From assembly GCF_030252345.1 (NCBI RefSeq), contig NZ_CP126980.1:8999501-9063500 (forward strand): 64,000 nucleotides of DNA, given 5' to 3'. The translations under genes were made by a program, and so were the position numbers. Shown in pieces: positions 38,988 to 47,312 of this stretch (position 1 is the first letter of the stretch; each line of letters begins with the position of its first letter). The DNA is from Actinoplanes oblitus. GTDB lineage: Bacteria > Actinomycetota > Actinomycetes > Mycobacteriales > Micromonosporaceae. The notes under the pieces were generated by a model. That model made no database searches, had not been told where the DNA came from, and worked only from the letters and a program-made list of their open reading frames with translations.

Positions 38988-39728
38988 CTACAGCGAGACG
39001 CCCGCCGGCAGCCACTGGCCGGCCAGCAGGAAGGCGCCGGCGACCAGGGCGGCCAGGTCGACGATCAGGAAGACGCCGACCCAGAAGAGCGCCGGGACGT
39101 GGGTGATCCGGGCCAGCTGGTCGGCGTCGGAATCACGCATCCGGCCGCGGTTGCGCAGGGTCTGCAGCTCGAAGACCGGGCGCACGCCGCCGAAGAGCAG
39201 GAACCACACGCCGGTGTAGGCGAAGGCGGACTGGACCTCGGGGGACGCGTACCAGGAGACGGCGAACACGATCGCGCCGGTGACCAGCAGCGAGATCACG
39301 CCGAACGCGTTGCGGATGTTGATCAGCATGAGGAGCAGCAGGACCACTGCCAGCCAGAGCAGCAGGGTGATCCGGTTGCCGCCGAGCAGCCACGCGCCCA
39401 GCAGGCCGACCAGCGACGGCGCCAGGTAGCCGCCGAGCAGGGTCAGGATCATGCCGAAACCGGTCGGCCGCCCGGCTGAGAGGGTCAGGCCGGACGTGTC
39501 GAACTCCAGCCGGATACCGCGCAGCTTACGACCGGTCAGCAGGGCGAACAGGGCGTGCCCGCCCTCGTGGGCGATGGTCACCGCGTTGCGGGCCACTCGC
39601 CAGACCGGCCGGAAGGCCACCGCCAGGAACCCGGCCACCGCAGTCAGCAGAACCAGCAACCCGGGCGGGTCGGGCTGTGCGCCCAGCAGCTGGTCCCAGA
39701 GGTCGCTCACACCGTCGATCGACAACAC
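38988..39728 (-). CDS. M50-type membrane metalloprotease 2
   Basis: 246 residues, the same topology as its neighbour: AVTIAHEGGHALFALLTGRKL (HEXXH), GGYLAPSLVGLLGAW and NIRNAFGVISLLVTG align with the first paralogue. GTG start; TACAGT (reverse strand 39736-39741) 7 nt upstream. A 49-bp gap separates the pair, and each has its own -10, so they may be expressed independently. Confidence 0.87.
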   Translation of the reverse strand: MLSIDGVSDLWDQLLGAQPDPPGLLVLLTAVAGFLAVAFRPVWRVARNAVTIAHEGGHALFALLTGRKLRGIRLEFDTSGLTLSAGRPTGFGMILTLLGGYLAPSLVGLLGAWLLGGNRITLLLWLAVVLLLLMLINIRNAFGVISLLVTGAIVFAVSWYASPEVQSAFAYTGVWFLLFGGVRPVFELQTLRNRGRMRDSDADQLARITHVPALFWVGVFLIVDLAALVAGAFLLAGQWLPAGVSL

Positions 39729-39764
39729 GCCGGGGACTGTAGCCGATCTCGCTGTCTACATGAG

Positions 39765-39980
39765 TTACGCGCGTCGCCTGATCGGGGTCTCGGCGGTCGT
39801 TGCGGCACGGTTCGGCAGGTTTCGGGCCACGTAGACGCCGCCGGCCAGCACCATCAGGCCGACGACCACCAGCAGCATCGTGATCGGTCCCGCGGCGGTC
39901 GCGACTATCGCGAGATCCGCCAGGGCGACCAGCATCCACAGCGCCAGGGTGGGCTTACTGCCGTGCGTTCGGCAGTTCAT
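39765..39980 (-). CDS. Small two-helix membrane protein
   Basis: 71 residues from ATG 39980, which has GGAGG 6 nt upstream. Two adjacent hydrophobic segments (about 10-28 and 30-50) and a short basic tail. Unknown function; lies between the M50 pair and the kinase. Confidence 0.65.
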   Translation of the reverse strand: MNCRTHGSKPTLALWMLVALADLAIVATAAGPITMLLVVVGLMVLAGGVYVARNLPNRAATTAETPIRRRA

Positions 39981-40049
39981 GACGCACCTCCATTCGTGAT
40001 TCTCGACAACTACCCGCGTTGCCGAGGAATCACTCATGAAGTTTCGCGT

Positions 40050-42917
40050 TCAGTCCACCTTGAAGCCGGCGAAGAGCGCTTCCCGCTCCTTCTTCGCCGC
40101 CTCCCAGTCGTCCGGCTCGGTGTACCAGCAGATCTGGTACGTCTTGCCACCGACCGCGAAGCCACGCTTGACCACGTGCATGCGGGTGCCGCTGGGCGCG
40201 TTGTAGTAGTACTCCCAGTCGGCGGCGGGCCGGCCCTGGTAGGTGACCGGGGTGATGCCGATCTTCTGGTACCCGGACGGGCGATCGGCCTCCTCCCACG
40301 CCTGCACCGGGTCGTCCATGTCGCCGTCGAAGCGGAAGACGTAGACCAGCCGCTTGGGCCACGTGATCTTGACCGCGCCGTCCCGGTCGTTCTCGACGTC
40401 GGCGCCCGGCGGCAGGGCCAGTGAGTAACCGGAGAAGCTGGTGGACTTCCAGTTCGCCGGGACCGCGCCGATGGCCGGGGCACTGGACTTGGCGGGTGTC
40501 ACGGACGGCGACGGCGTGCTGGTGGCCGCCTTGCCCGGCTGCTGGACGGCCGGCGACTTGCCGGTGGCCACGGCCGCCGGGGTGGTGCCGGACGCCTTGT
40601 CGTCGTCCTTGCCGAACGCCTGCACCAGGATGATGCCGACGAGCAGCACGAAGGTCAGCACGATGGCCGCGCCGACCACCGCCTGGCGCCGGGTCAGCGT
40701 GGTGCCGAACACGGTGATGCCGTTGACCCGGCGGACCACCGGACGCACCGGCATCGGCGTCCAGGCCGGACGCTGCGACGGGGCAAACCCGCCGGCCGTG
40801 GGCAGCGTGGTGACCACCCGGGTCGCGCCGTCGGCGTCACCGGCGGCGACCGGGGACTGCGGGACGATCGCGGTGAAGTCGACGACCGAGGTCTTGTCCT
40901 GGTCCGGGACCGGGATGGTGGGGGCGGGCCGCTGACCGGGGGTCAGGGGGGTGGCGGGCCGCTCGATGGGGACCGGAGGCGCGACCGGCTCGGCCTTCGC
41001 CTCGGCTTCCTCGGTTTCCCGGCCCTCATCGGCATCCGCGGTTTCCCCGGCCATCTCGGCGGAGGGTTCCGCGGCGGCCTTGACCGGTTCGGCCCGCTTC
41101 TCGTCCTGGTCTGCCTGATCGGCCTCGGCCTGGCCGGCCTCAGCCTGGCCCGCTTCGGCTTCGCCCGCTTCCGCCTCGCCCGCTTCCACCTCGGCGGCCT
41201 CAGCCTCGGCGGCCTGGTCGTCAGCCTTGTCGGCCGGGCTCTCCGTCCGGGCCTCGGCCTGGTCCTCGGCCGGCGCGTCCTCGGCCTCGTCGGACCCTGT
41301 CCCGGCGGCCTCGCCGACCGCGGGCTCCTCGGTCTCGGCGCTCGCCGCGGGCTTCGCTTCCGGCTCGGCCGGCTCGGACTCGGCCACGACCGCCGGCTGC
41401 TCCGGAGCCTCGGCCGGCGTCTCCACGGCCTCGGGCTCCGGCGTCGCCGGGGTGGCCTCGACGGCCTCCGCCGGCTCGGGCACCACCGGGTACGCGCCGG
41501 TGGCGGCGGCCAGCGAAGCCTCGTGCTCGGGCGCCGCCTTCTTCCGCCGGTTGGCCGCCACGTCGGCGGCGGTGAACCCGACCCGGGCGGTGTTCACCAC
41601 CGGGCTGGACGGCGGAACGGCACGCTGCGGCTCGACCGGGGTGGCCCGGCCGGCCGGCGTGGTGCCGGAACCGGGACGGGTGCCGCGGGGCGCGGCCGGG
41701 GGTGGAGTACGCGTACCGAAAGCGGTGGGGTTGGCCGGCTCGTCGCGGACCGGAGGCCCGTCGACCTTCGTCCGGTCCAGCGGCCTCGGGGGTTTCGCCT
41801 GGTCCTGCGGGCGCTGACCCGGGCGGGCCGGGGCGGTGGGCGGCACCGGGTTGCCGACGGTGGCCTTGCCGGGGGTGAAGACCGGACGGCCACCGGGCTG
41901 CTCCGGGCCGCCGGCGGCCGGCGCGTCGGCCGGGCGGGGGCGCGGCGTGGGCACCACCGGGGCCGAGCCGGTGGCGGTCACGAAACCGCTGCCGGGCAGC
42001 ACCGGCGGACCACCCGGACCACTGGGCAGCGACGGCCGCTCGCGGCCCACACCGGGGCGGCGCATGGTCGGGCTCATCGGGAAGCTGATCTTCGAACGCC
42101 GCCCGGCGGCACGCGCCAGCAGCCGCTCCGCCTCGTCGGCGTCGATCCGGTGGGCGGGATCCTTGCGCAGCAGGCCGTTGAGCACCGGCTTGAGCGGTCC
42201 CGCGTTGCGCGCCTGCGGCACGTTCTCCGTGGCCAGGGCGGCGAGGGTGGCGATCGCCGACGGGCGGGCGAACGGGGACTGGCCCTCGACCGCGGCGTAG
42301 AGAGTGGCGCCGAGCGACCAGAGGTCGGCGGCCGGGCCGGCCGTCCCGTCCCGGGCGCGCTCCGGAGCGATGTACGCCGGGGAGCCGAGCACCAGGCCGG
42401 TACGCGTCACGTTCGGGTCGCCGGGGACGGTGGCGAGGCCAAAATCGGTCAGCACCACCCGGCCGTCGCCGCCCATCAGCACGTTGCCCGGCTTGACGTC
42501 GCGGTGCACGACGCCGGCGCGGTGCGCCGCCTTCAACGCGTTCAGCACGCCGAGGCCGATCTCGGCGGTGCGGACCGCGTTGAACGGGCCGTCCTTGGCG
42601 AGCGTGTCCTGCAGCGAGCGGGACGGCACGTACTCCATGACGATCCACGGGTCGGCGTCCGTGCGCAGCACGTCGAAGACGCGGACCACGTTGATGTTGT
42701 TGAGGCGGGCGATGGCCCGGGCCTCGCGCAGCGAGCGCTCGCGCATCTCCTGCCGCTCGGCGGGGGTCAGCCCGGGCGGCGGGACGAGTTCCTTGATCGC
42801 CACCTCGCGGTGCAGGACGACATCGGTCGCCCGCCAGACGCGACCCATCCCGCCCTGACCGAGCGGCGCAACCAGCCGGTACCGATCAGCGACAATGAGC
42901 GGGGGAGAAGAAGACAT
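40050..42917 (-). CDS. Receptor-type serine/threonine protein kinase
   Basis: 955 residues. Kinase domain about 13-275: GQGGMG loop, VAIKE (Lys42), VVHRDVKPGNVL, LTDFGLA and SPAYIAPERA. A 450-residue Pro/Ala/Glu-rich linker follows, with an acidic AEAGEAEAGQ repeat stretch. Then come a transmembrane helix (about 745-768) and a ~170-residue extracellular domain (SGYSLALPPGADVEND, WYTEPDDWEAAKKERE). It probably senses a wall or extracellular signal. ATG 42917 has TATTTT (reverse strand 42925-42930) 7 nt upstream; GTG 42920 is the alternative. Confidence 0.93.
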   Translation of the reverse strand: MSSSPPLIVADRYRLVAPLGQGGMGRVWRATDVVLHREVAIKELVPPPGLTPAERQEMRERSLREARAIARLNNINVVRVFDVLRTDADPWIVMEYVPSRSLQDTLAKDGPFNAVRTAEIGLGVLNALKAAHRAGVVHRDVKPGNVLMGGDGRVVLTDFGLATVPGDPNVTRTGLVLGSPAYIAPERARDGTAGPAADLWSLGATLYAAVEGQSPFARPSAIATLAALATENVPQARNAGPLKPVLNGLLRKDPAHRIDADEAERLLARAAGRRSKISFPMSPTMRRPGVGRERPSLPSGPGGPPVLPGSGFVTATGSAPVVPTPRPRPADAPAAGGPEQPGGRPVFTPGKATVGNPVPPTAPARPGQRPQDQAKPPRPLDRTKVDGPPVRDEPANPTAFGTRTPPPAAPRGTRPGSGTTPAGRATPVEPQRAVPPSSPVVNTARVGFTAADVAANRRKKAAPEHEASLAAATGAYPVVPEPAEAVEATPATPEPEAVETPAEAPEQPAVVAESEPAEPEAKPAASAETEEPAVGEAAGTGSDEAEDAPAEDQAEARTESPADKADDQAAEAEAAEVEAGEAEAGEAEAGQAEAGQAEADQADQDEKRAEPVKAAAEPSAEMAGETADADEGRETEEAEAKAEPVAPPVPIERPATPLTPGQRPAPTIPVPDQDKTSVVDFTAIVPQSPVAAGDADGATRVVTTLPTAGGFAPSQRPAWTPMPVRPVVRRVNGITVFGTTLTRRQAVVGAAIVLTFVLLVGIILVQAFGKDDDKASGTTPAAVATGKSPAVQQPGKAATSTPSPSVTPAKSSAPAIGAVPANWKSTSFSGYSLALPPGADVENDRDGAVKITWPKRLVYVFRFDGDMDDPVQAWEEADRPSGYQKIGITPVTYQGRPAADWEYYYNAPSGTRMHVVKRGFAVGGKTYQICWYTEPDDWEAAKKEREALFAGFKVD

Positions 42918-43018
42918 CACGCAGAAAATACCTGGTTCTGTCGAGCGGCCGCGAATTGATCAGCCGAGTGTGGGACACGTGTCACCGGAAGCCGGGGCAC
43001 CCGTCGTACGCTCGGCCA

Positions 43019-43216
43019 ATGAACGATGAACCGCTGGTCGGAGTCGTACGTGGAAGCCTAGACGATCATGAGCTGGCCGCCCTGGTCGCCATCCTCGCAG
43101 TCCGATCAACCTCGGTCAATGACGCCACACCGCCCCGGAGCGGCTCGGACTGGATCCGATCAGGGCGTCCGTCCGCCGGGCCGCGCTCCTGGAAGTCGTC
43201 GGCACTTCCCCGCTGA
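43019..43216 (+). CDS. accE: Acyl-CoA carboxylase epsilon subunit
   Basis: 65 residues. The N-terminal PLVGVVRGSLDDHELAALVAIL block is the ACC-epsilon signature; the rest is basic and disordered. Epsilon subunits stabilise AccA-AccD complexes in actinobacteria. TACGCT (43007-43012) is 6 nt before the ATG. Normally it directly follows accD, but here 4.7 kb of other genes lie between. Confidence 0.85.
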   Translation: MNDEPLVGVVRGSLDDHELAALVAILAVRSTSVNDATPPRSGSDWIRSGRPSAGPRSWKSSALPR

Positions 43217-43220
43217 GCGC

Positions 43221-43229
43221 TTGTCCACA
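43221..43229 (+). other. DnaA-box-like site
   Basis: Perfect TTGTCCACA just after accE; ATTTCCACA, a weaker version, follows at 43232. Confidence 0.45.
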
Positions 43230-43281
43230 GGGATTTCCACAGGGGTCGATGTCGCATGCTGTGAGCGGTTAGCCTCGCTGC

Positions 43282-44178
43282 GTGGCCCCGAATGACGACC
43301 CGGGCTCCTCCATCGCGGCCGACATCACCGCGATGGAGGAGTTCGCCGAGCGCTTGCTGGCGGACGTCGACAACGAGTACGCACCACACGCGGACACCCT
43401 GGCCAATCAGATGCTGTCCCGGCTGCCGGCGCCGGCGGGCGGGTTCGCGGAGCTGTCCGCGTTCGTCACGGTGCTGGAGTCGGCGCAGGACAGCTGTCAG
43501 CAGAACATGTACAACTTCGCGAACGGGACGCATGGGTTCGCGAAGGCCGCGGAGCAGGTCAGTGGGATGTACCGGGGGGCCGACGCGTTCGCCCGGGCCC
43601 GGCTGGGGGATGTCGAGGCGGCGCTGATCACGGCGGGGTTGTTGCCGCCGTCCGGGGATTCGCCGGTCGCGGCAGGTTTGGCGGCTGGGGATTCGTCCGG
43701 CGCTTTCAGCCCTTCGGGTTCGTCGGGCTCGCCCGCTTCGTCGACTGTCCCGTCTTCCACGGCCGATTCGTCTTCCGCACCTGCCGCAGCCGATCCACAG
43801 CCCGCTTCGCCTTCGGCACCCTTCGCGGCCGATCCGCAGCCCGCTTCGCCGTCCGCTACCGGCTCCCCTTCCGCTGCCGGATCGCCTTCGGGTGCCGGCT
43901 CCCCTTCCGCTGCCGGGTCGCCTTCGGGTGCCGGCTCCCCTTCCGCTGCCGGGTCGCCTTCGGGTGCCGGCTCCCCTTCCGCTGCCGGGTCGCCTTCCGC
44001 TTTGCCTTCGGCGCCTGGCTTGTCGCCCGCGACCGCTGTGCCCTCCGGGTCCGACTTCTTGCCTACGCCCACGGAGCCTTCCTCAGCTCCGGCGCCCGCC
44101 GTGGCCTCCTCGCCCTCGGCGAACCCGTGGGATTGGAACACCCCACCAGCCTCGCCCTCCCGAAAGGGGGATGCCTGA
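43282..44178 (+). CDS. T7SS-like helical protein with Ser/Pro/Ala repeat tail
   Basis: 298 residues. The N-terminal ~125 residues are helical with no signal peptide (ITAMEEFAERLLADVDNEYA, FAELSAFVTVLESAQDSCQQN), ESX-substrate-like in size and amphipathicity. From about 126 the chain is Ser/Pro/Ala-rich, with 3.8 copies of GSPSAAGSPSGA. It ends in NPWDWNTPPASPSRKGDA. GTG start with TAGCCT (43270-43275) 6 nt upstream. The stop overlaps the next gene's ATG by one base, so they are coupled. Function inferred from context only. Confidence 0.65.
   Translation: MAPNDDPGSSIAADITAMEEFAERLLADVDNEYAPHADTLANQMLSRLPAPAGGFAELSAFVTVLESAQDSCQQNMYNFANGTHGFAKAAEQVSGMYRGADAFARARLGDVEAALITAGLLPPSGDSPVAAGLAAGDSSGAFSPSGSSGSPASSTVPSSTADSSSAPAAADPQPASPSAPFAADPQPASPSATGSPSAAGSPSGAGSPSAAGSPSGAGSPSAAGSPSGAGSPSAAGSPSALPSAPGLSPATAVPSGSDFLPTPTEPSSAPAPAVASSPSANPWDWNTPPASPSRKGDA
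43861..43997 (+). repeat. 36-bp in-frame tandem repeat
   Basis: GGCTCCCCTTCCGCTGCCGG begins units at 43861, 43897, 43933 and 43969 (last partial). Units are nearly identical (one A/G difference), encoding the 12-residue GSPSAAGSPSGA. Confidence 0.9.
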
Positions 44179-45506
44179 TGTTCGCGGACACCGACCACGG
44201 CGGCGGCACCGACTGGTCGATGCAGTCAGTCCCACAGATGTGGTCGATGCTGCAGAACCAGGACGGCACCGCCCACAAGGACCTGCTCGTCACGTGGAAG
44301 AAATCCGCCGACCTCTTGGTGGACCACCTGTCCCGGGTGAAGAACTACCGCGACAACCTGGCCGAAGCCTGGCCCCCGGAGAAGAGCGCCGCCTCCGCCA
44401 AGTACCTGGATCGCCTGGACGACCTGATCAAGCACTTGAGCGACACCTATCACGCCTCGGTCCAGAACCACCACGCCTTGGGCGCCGCGACGTCAGCGTT
44501 GGTACTCGCCCGCAAAAAGCTGGCCGCGATCTATCAGGAGTACATGGCCAACCAGCAGGAGTTGGATGCCTACGCCCTCAAAAAGCAGGCGCCAACCCAG
44601 CCCTTGAGCAAATGGCGAGCCATAACCATCAGCCCACCGCCCGCCACGGAGTCACGCCAGCTCGAGCTGCAGTTGCAGGCCCAGTCAGTGATGTCGACCT
44701 TAAGCACGGACTTGGCCGAGGCCCAACTAAATCTCGCTACTCCGAAGCTCTACAACCCGCAAAATAGACTTCAGGACAGCGAGCCTTTCAAGCCGAAGGG
44801 CCCCGACGCCGCCTCGGCAGAACCATCAAAAACGGGGCGAGAACTCGGCCTGATAAAGACTAGCGGAGGCAACTCCCCCTCAGGGTTCAACCCCATTGAT
44901 GCCAGAACCGCTAGCTCCAACATTCAACCGTCAACCGCATTGCAGGGATCGGAGCAAGGGTGGCGATATTCAGAACATCCCTCACTCCGACACACCGCGC
45001 CGATCTTTAGTGGGATCTCTCCGTCTACAGGTGCAATGACACCCCAGACCTCAACAGCAATCCCCGCCGGAAAAATCTCCGACACCGAAAATAATCACGA
45101 TATTTCCGCCATCGCAGGATCCATACCGCCGCCTTCCAGATTAGCTGGCTCGCGAACAGACTCCGACGTTAGATCAAATCCCGGAGGGGTCATACCGCGC
45201 GAGACTGGCAGCGCAGTGCCAGGAAAGATAATAGGTCATCTCCCCGCAGAGAGCAATAGCCAGCAGCCAGCAGCAGGCCCGTCGAGAATGCAGAAAGTTA
45301 ATCCGCCCGGCGGGATTATCGGCCCCCTAGGATCCCCCAGAAACCCCTCCAGGCAACAGCGCCCTGAGAAATCAGGTAGCGACGAATCCAGGAATAAAGA
45401 CTGGGATCTCGACAATCCATGGCTGACCGCCGAAGGAGTCGCTCCGGTCATCCTTCCACCGGAGAAGCAGAAGATCGACCCCGGCCCCGTCATCGGATTG
45501 TCCTAG
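44178..45506 (+). CDS. WXG100-like secretion-associated protein
   Basis: 442 residues. The N-terminal ~150 residues form a long helical hairpin (LLVTWKKSADLLVDHLSRVK, LAEAWPPEKSAASAKYLDRL, YHASVQNHHALGAATSALV) with Trp near the turn, like an LXG/WXG100 domain. The middle (about 165-400) is Ser/Pro/Asn/Thr-rich and disordered. The tail NPWLTAEGVAPVILPPEKQ...DPGPVIGLS looks like a conserved recognition motif. From about 44600 base composition falls to near 50-57% GC. Likely exported by a type VII system and a partner of the mycosin downstream (1-bp gap). Confidence 0.65.
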   Translation: MFADTDHGGGTDWSMQSVPQMWSMLQNQDGTAHKDLLVTWKKSADLLVDHLSRVKNYRDNLAEAWPPEKSAASAKYLDRLDDLIKHLSDTYHASVQNHHALGAATSALVLARKKLAAIYQEYMANQQELDAYALKKQAPTQPLSKWRAITISPPPATESRQLELQLQAQSVMSTLSTDLAEAQLNLATPKLYNPQNRLQDSEPFKPKGPDAASAEPSKTGRELGLIKTSGGNSPSGFNPIDARTASSNIQPSTALQGSEQGWRYSEHPSLRHTAPIFSGISPSTGAMTPQTSTAIPAGKISDTENNHDISAIAGSIPPPSRLAGSRTDSDVRSNPGGVIPRETGSAVPGKIIGHLPAESNSQQPAAGPSRMQKVNPPGGIIGPLGSPRNPSRQQRPEKSGSDESRNKDWDLDNPWLTAEGVAPVILPPEKQKIDPGPVIGLS

Positions 45507-46270
45507 AATGACTAGAAATGCCGGACGCCAAACGCTAATAGCCCTTCTCTCCCTCGTGTCAACATTCCCGGCAACAGCAGTAGCATACGCAGACGCCATT
45601 CGAGATTCAGAATGGCACCTTGCCTACCTGCAAATCGAAGCGGCACACGCAATCAGCACTGGAGCTGGTGTCAAGATAGGCCTGCCGGATACCGGCACCT
45701 ACCCTCATCAAGATATTAAAGAGAATCTAGATCCGGGTGTTGACCTAACAGAAACCAGAGGCAATCGAGGAGAGAACGACAAGGATGGGCACGGAACTGA
45801 GTTAGCCGGGATTATGGTCGGCCATGGTCACGGAAGGGGCTCAGCGGACGGCATCCTTGGCATCGCCCCCTCCTCACACATAATCCCAATCAAGGCATAC
45901 GAGGCCGGCCAGCAGAATTCAAGGTTAGTGAACGGAATATCACTAGCCGCACATTTGGGAGCGGAGGTAATCAACGTCTCCGCAGGCACTAGCCCTTCGA
46001 GAGAACTCAGGAAAGCAATAGATGATGCCCTGAAGGCAGATTCCGTGGTCATTGCCGCGTCAGGAAACGATTCCAATACTGCCATATTCTCTTACCCGGC
46101 AGCCCTGCCAGGAGTTCTCGCCGTCGGCGCCATCGACGAGACGGGTAACCATGCCTCGTTCTCGATAGCGGGACCACAAATGGGAATCTGCGCCCCTGGC
46201 GATGACATCGTTACAACAGGCTTGAAATCTACATATCGGAAAGCTAGAGGAACATCTGCTTCCACCGCTA
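44600..46270. other. Low-GC island inside the T7SS-like cassette
   Basis: By eye count, sample lines fall to about 50% (45061-45120) and 57% (45541-45600) GC against roughly 70% or more around them. Codons with A/T third positions dominate. It starts inside the WXG-like gene and ends inside the mycosin gene near its GTSAS motif. Confidence 0.8.
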
Positions 46271-46668
46271 TTGTTTCGGGGGCAGCGGCCTTGGTTCGGG
46301 CTCGGTTTCCGGGGCTTTCGGCTCGGGAAGTGGTTCATCGGCTTACTGCTACGGCTACGGATATTGGGGCGCCGGGGTGGGATGAGCAGTGTGGCTATGG
46401 GGTGCTGAACATCGTGAAGGCTTTGACGGCGGATGTGCCTCCTCTGGACGGCGGCTCGGGGCCAAAGGGCGGGACAGGGGGCGCTTCCAACGGAACGAGC
46501 GCAACCGCAAGTGATTCGCACAGTGCGGGTGGAAGTCGGGCGGATGGGCGCGATGGCGGGGGCGCAGGTCGGCGAGTCGGTGTGCTCGGGGGGACTGCGG
46601 CAGTGCTGCTAGGCGGGGTTCTCGTTGGATTCTTCGCTGCTCGACGGCGTAGTCGAAGACGGCCATAA
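45508..46668 (+). CDS. Mycosin (type VII secretion subtilisin-like protease)
   Basis: 386 residues. Signal peptide (about 1-29), then a subtilase domain with Asp61 (LPDTGTY), His95 (DKDGHGTEL), oxyanion Asn187 (AASGND) and Ser250 (GTSASTA). A Gly/Ser-rich linker, one transmembrane helix (about 357-378) and an Arg-rich cytoplasmic tail follow: the MycP topology. Mycosins are membrane-bound periplasmic proteases required for, and processing substrates of, ESX systems. No ecc genes are nearby, so this is an orphan copy. It begins 1 bp after the previous stop. Confidence 0.92.
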   Translation: MTRNAGRQTLIALLSLVSTFPATAVAYADAIRDSEWHLAYLQIEAAHAISTGAGVKIGLPDTGTYPHQDIKENLDPGVDLTETRGNRGENDKDGHGTELAGIMVGHGHGRGSADGILGIAPSSHIIPIKAYEAGQQNSRLVNGISLAAHLGAEVINVSAGTSPSRELRKAIDDALKADSVVIAASGNDSNTAIFSYPAALPGVLAVGAIDETGNHASFSIAGPQMGICAPGDDIVTTGLKSTYRKARGTSASTAIVSGAAALVRARFPGLSAREVVHRLTATATDIGAPGWDEQCGYGVLNIVKALTADVPPLDGGSGPKGGTGGASNGTSATASDSHSAGGSRADGRDGGGAGRRVGVLGGTAAVLLGGVLVGFFAARRRSRRRP

Positions 46669-46679
46669 CTGGCACGTTC

Positions 46680-46850
46680 CACGAGACGAGACCGGACGAG
46701 ACGGCACGAGGCCGACGGGCGGAGACGGAACAGGTCGGGACGAGACGGCACGAGGCGGATGGGCCGGGACGAAACGAGACCGAACGCGACGGGACGGGAC
46801 GCGAAGAGACCGAGCGCGACGGGACGGGACGGACGGGAGGACTGCAGGAT
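46680..46850. repeat. Low-complexity GACGG/GAGACG repeat block
   Basis: GACGAGACGGCACGAGGC occurs exactly at 46695-46712 and 46739-46756. A 26-bp element starting GAGACCGA recurs at 46776 and 46806 with one mismatch. On one strand the block is nearly free of T. Confidence 0.8.
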
Positions 46851-46991
46851 TTCGACGCCGAGGGCCTGCGGCTGGCGAATCGGGCGACATTCGTGGCTGG
46901 GCTCCGATACAGATCGCTGCGGCGGACAGCCCGAACGTGGATGGGCGAGACGGTTCGGGCGCGGCTTCGGTGACGCAAACGGCGCCTGCGC

Positions 46992-47058
46992 CGACTGGCC
47001 GTCCCAACAGCGACTGGCCGTCCTATCAGTAAGGACACCGACCTAGCAGTAAGGACAC
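46992..47058. repeat. Nested direct repeats, possible mobile-element end
   Basis: CGACTGGCCGTCC at 46992-47004 and 47011-47023. CCTATCAGTAAGGACAC at 47022-47038 with CCTAGCAGTAAGGACAC at 47042-47058 (16 of 17). GTCCT...AGGAC makes a small hairpin. No transposase is adjacent. Confidence 0.6.
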
Positions 47059-47312
47059 AGAGCCCGGTGGCCTGAGGGCAACGATGCCGGCGGTCCGGGC
47101 GCAGAGCCGGTCAGGCAGATCGACACCGACACCGGCTGGCGGCGGCCCACAGCACGGAAGCAGACGCATTGCGACTGGCTCGAACGTGAGCCACCTGGAG
47201 CCTTGGGAATCGGGCCCCAGGTGGCCGACGGAGGGGCCTTTGTCAGCTTTCCCGGCGGAACATGGGGCTTGCGGGCACTTTTGGGTGTGCCGGGCTTGTA
47301 GTCTCGCTTTTT

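Larger units (their letters stand above)
46669..47312. other. 640-bp repeat-rich intergenic region
   Basis: No credible gene. Contents in order: low-complexity purine-biased GACGG/GAGACG repeats (46680-46850), unassigned DNA, duplicated motifs near 46992-47058, and the maf promoter at the right end. Confidence 0.7.

Noticed and set aside
46355..47038. 227-codon minus-strand frame rich in SRPVPSR repeats
   Set aside because: It is the translation of the low-complexity GACGG block and lies partly antisense to the mycosin gene; no independent support.
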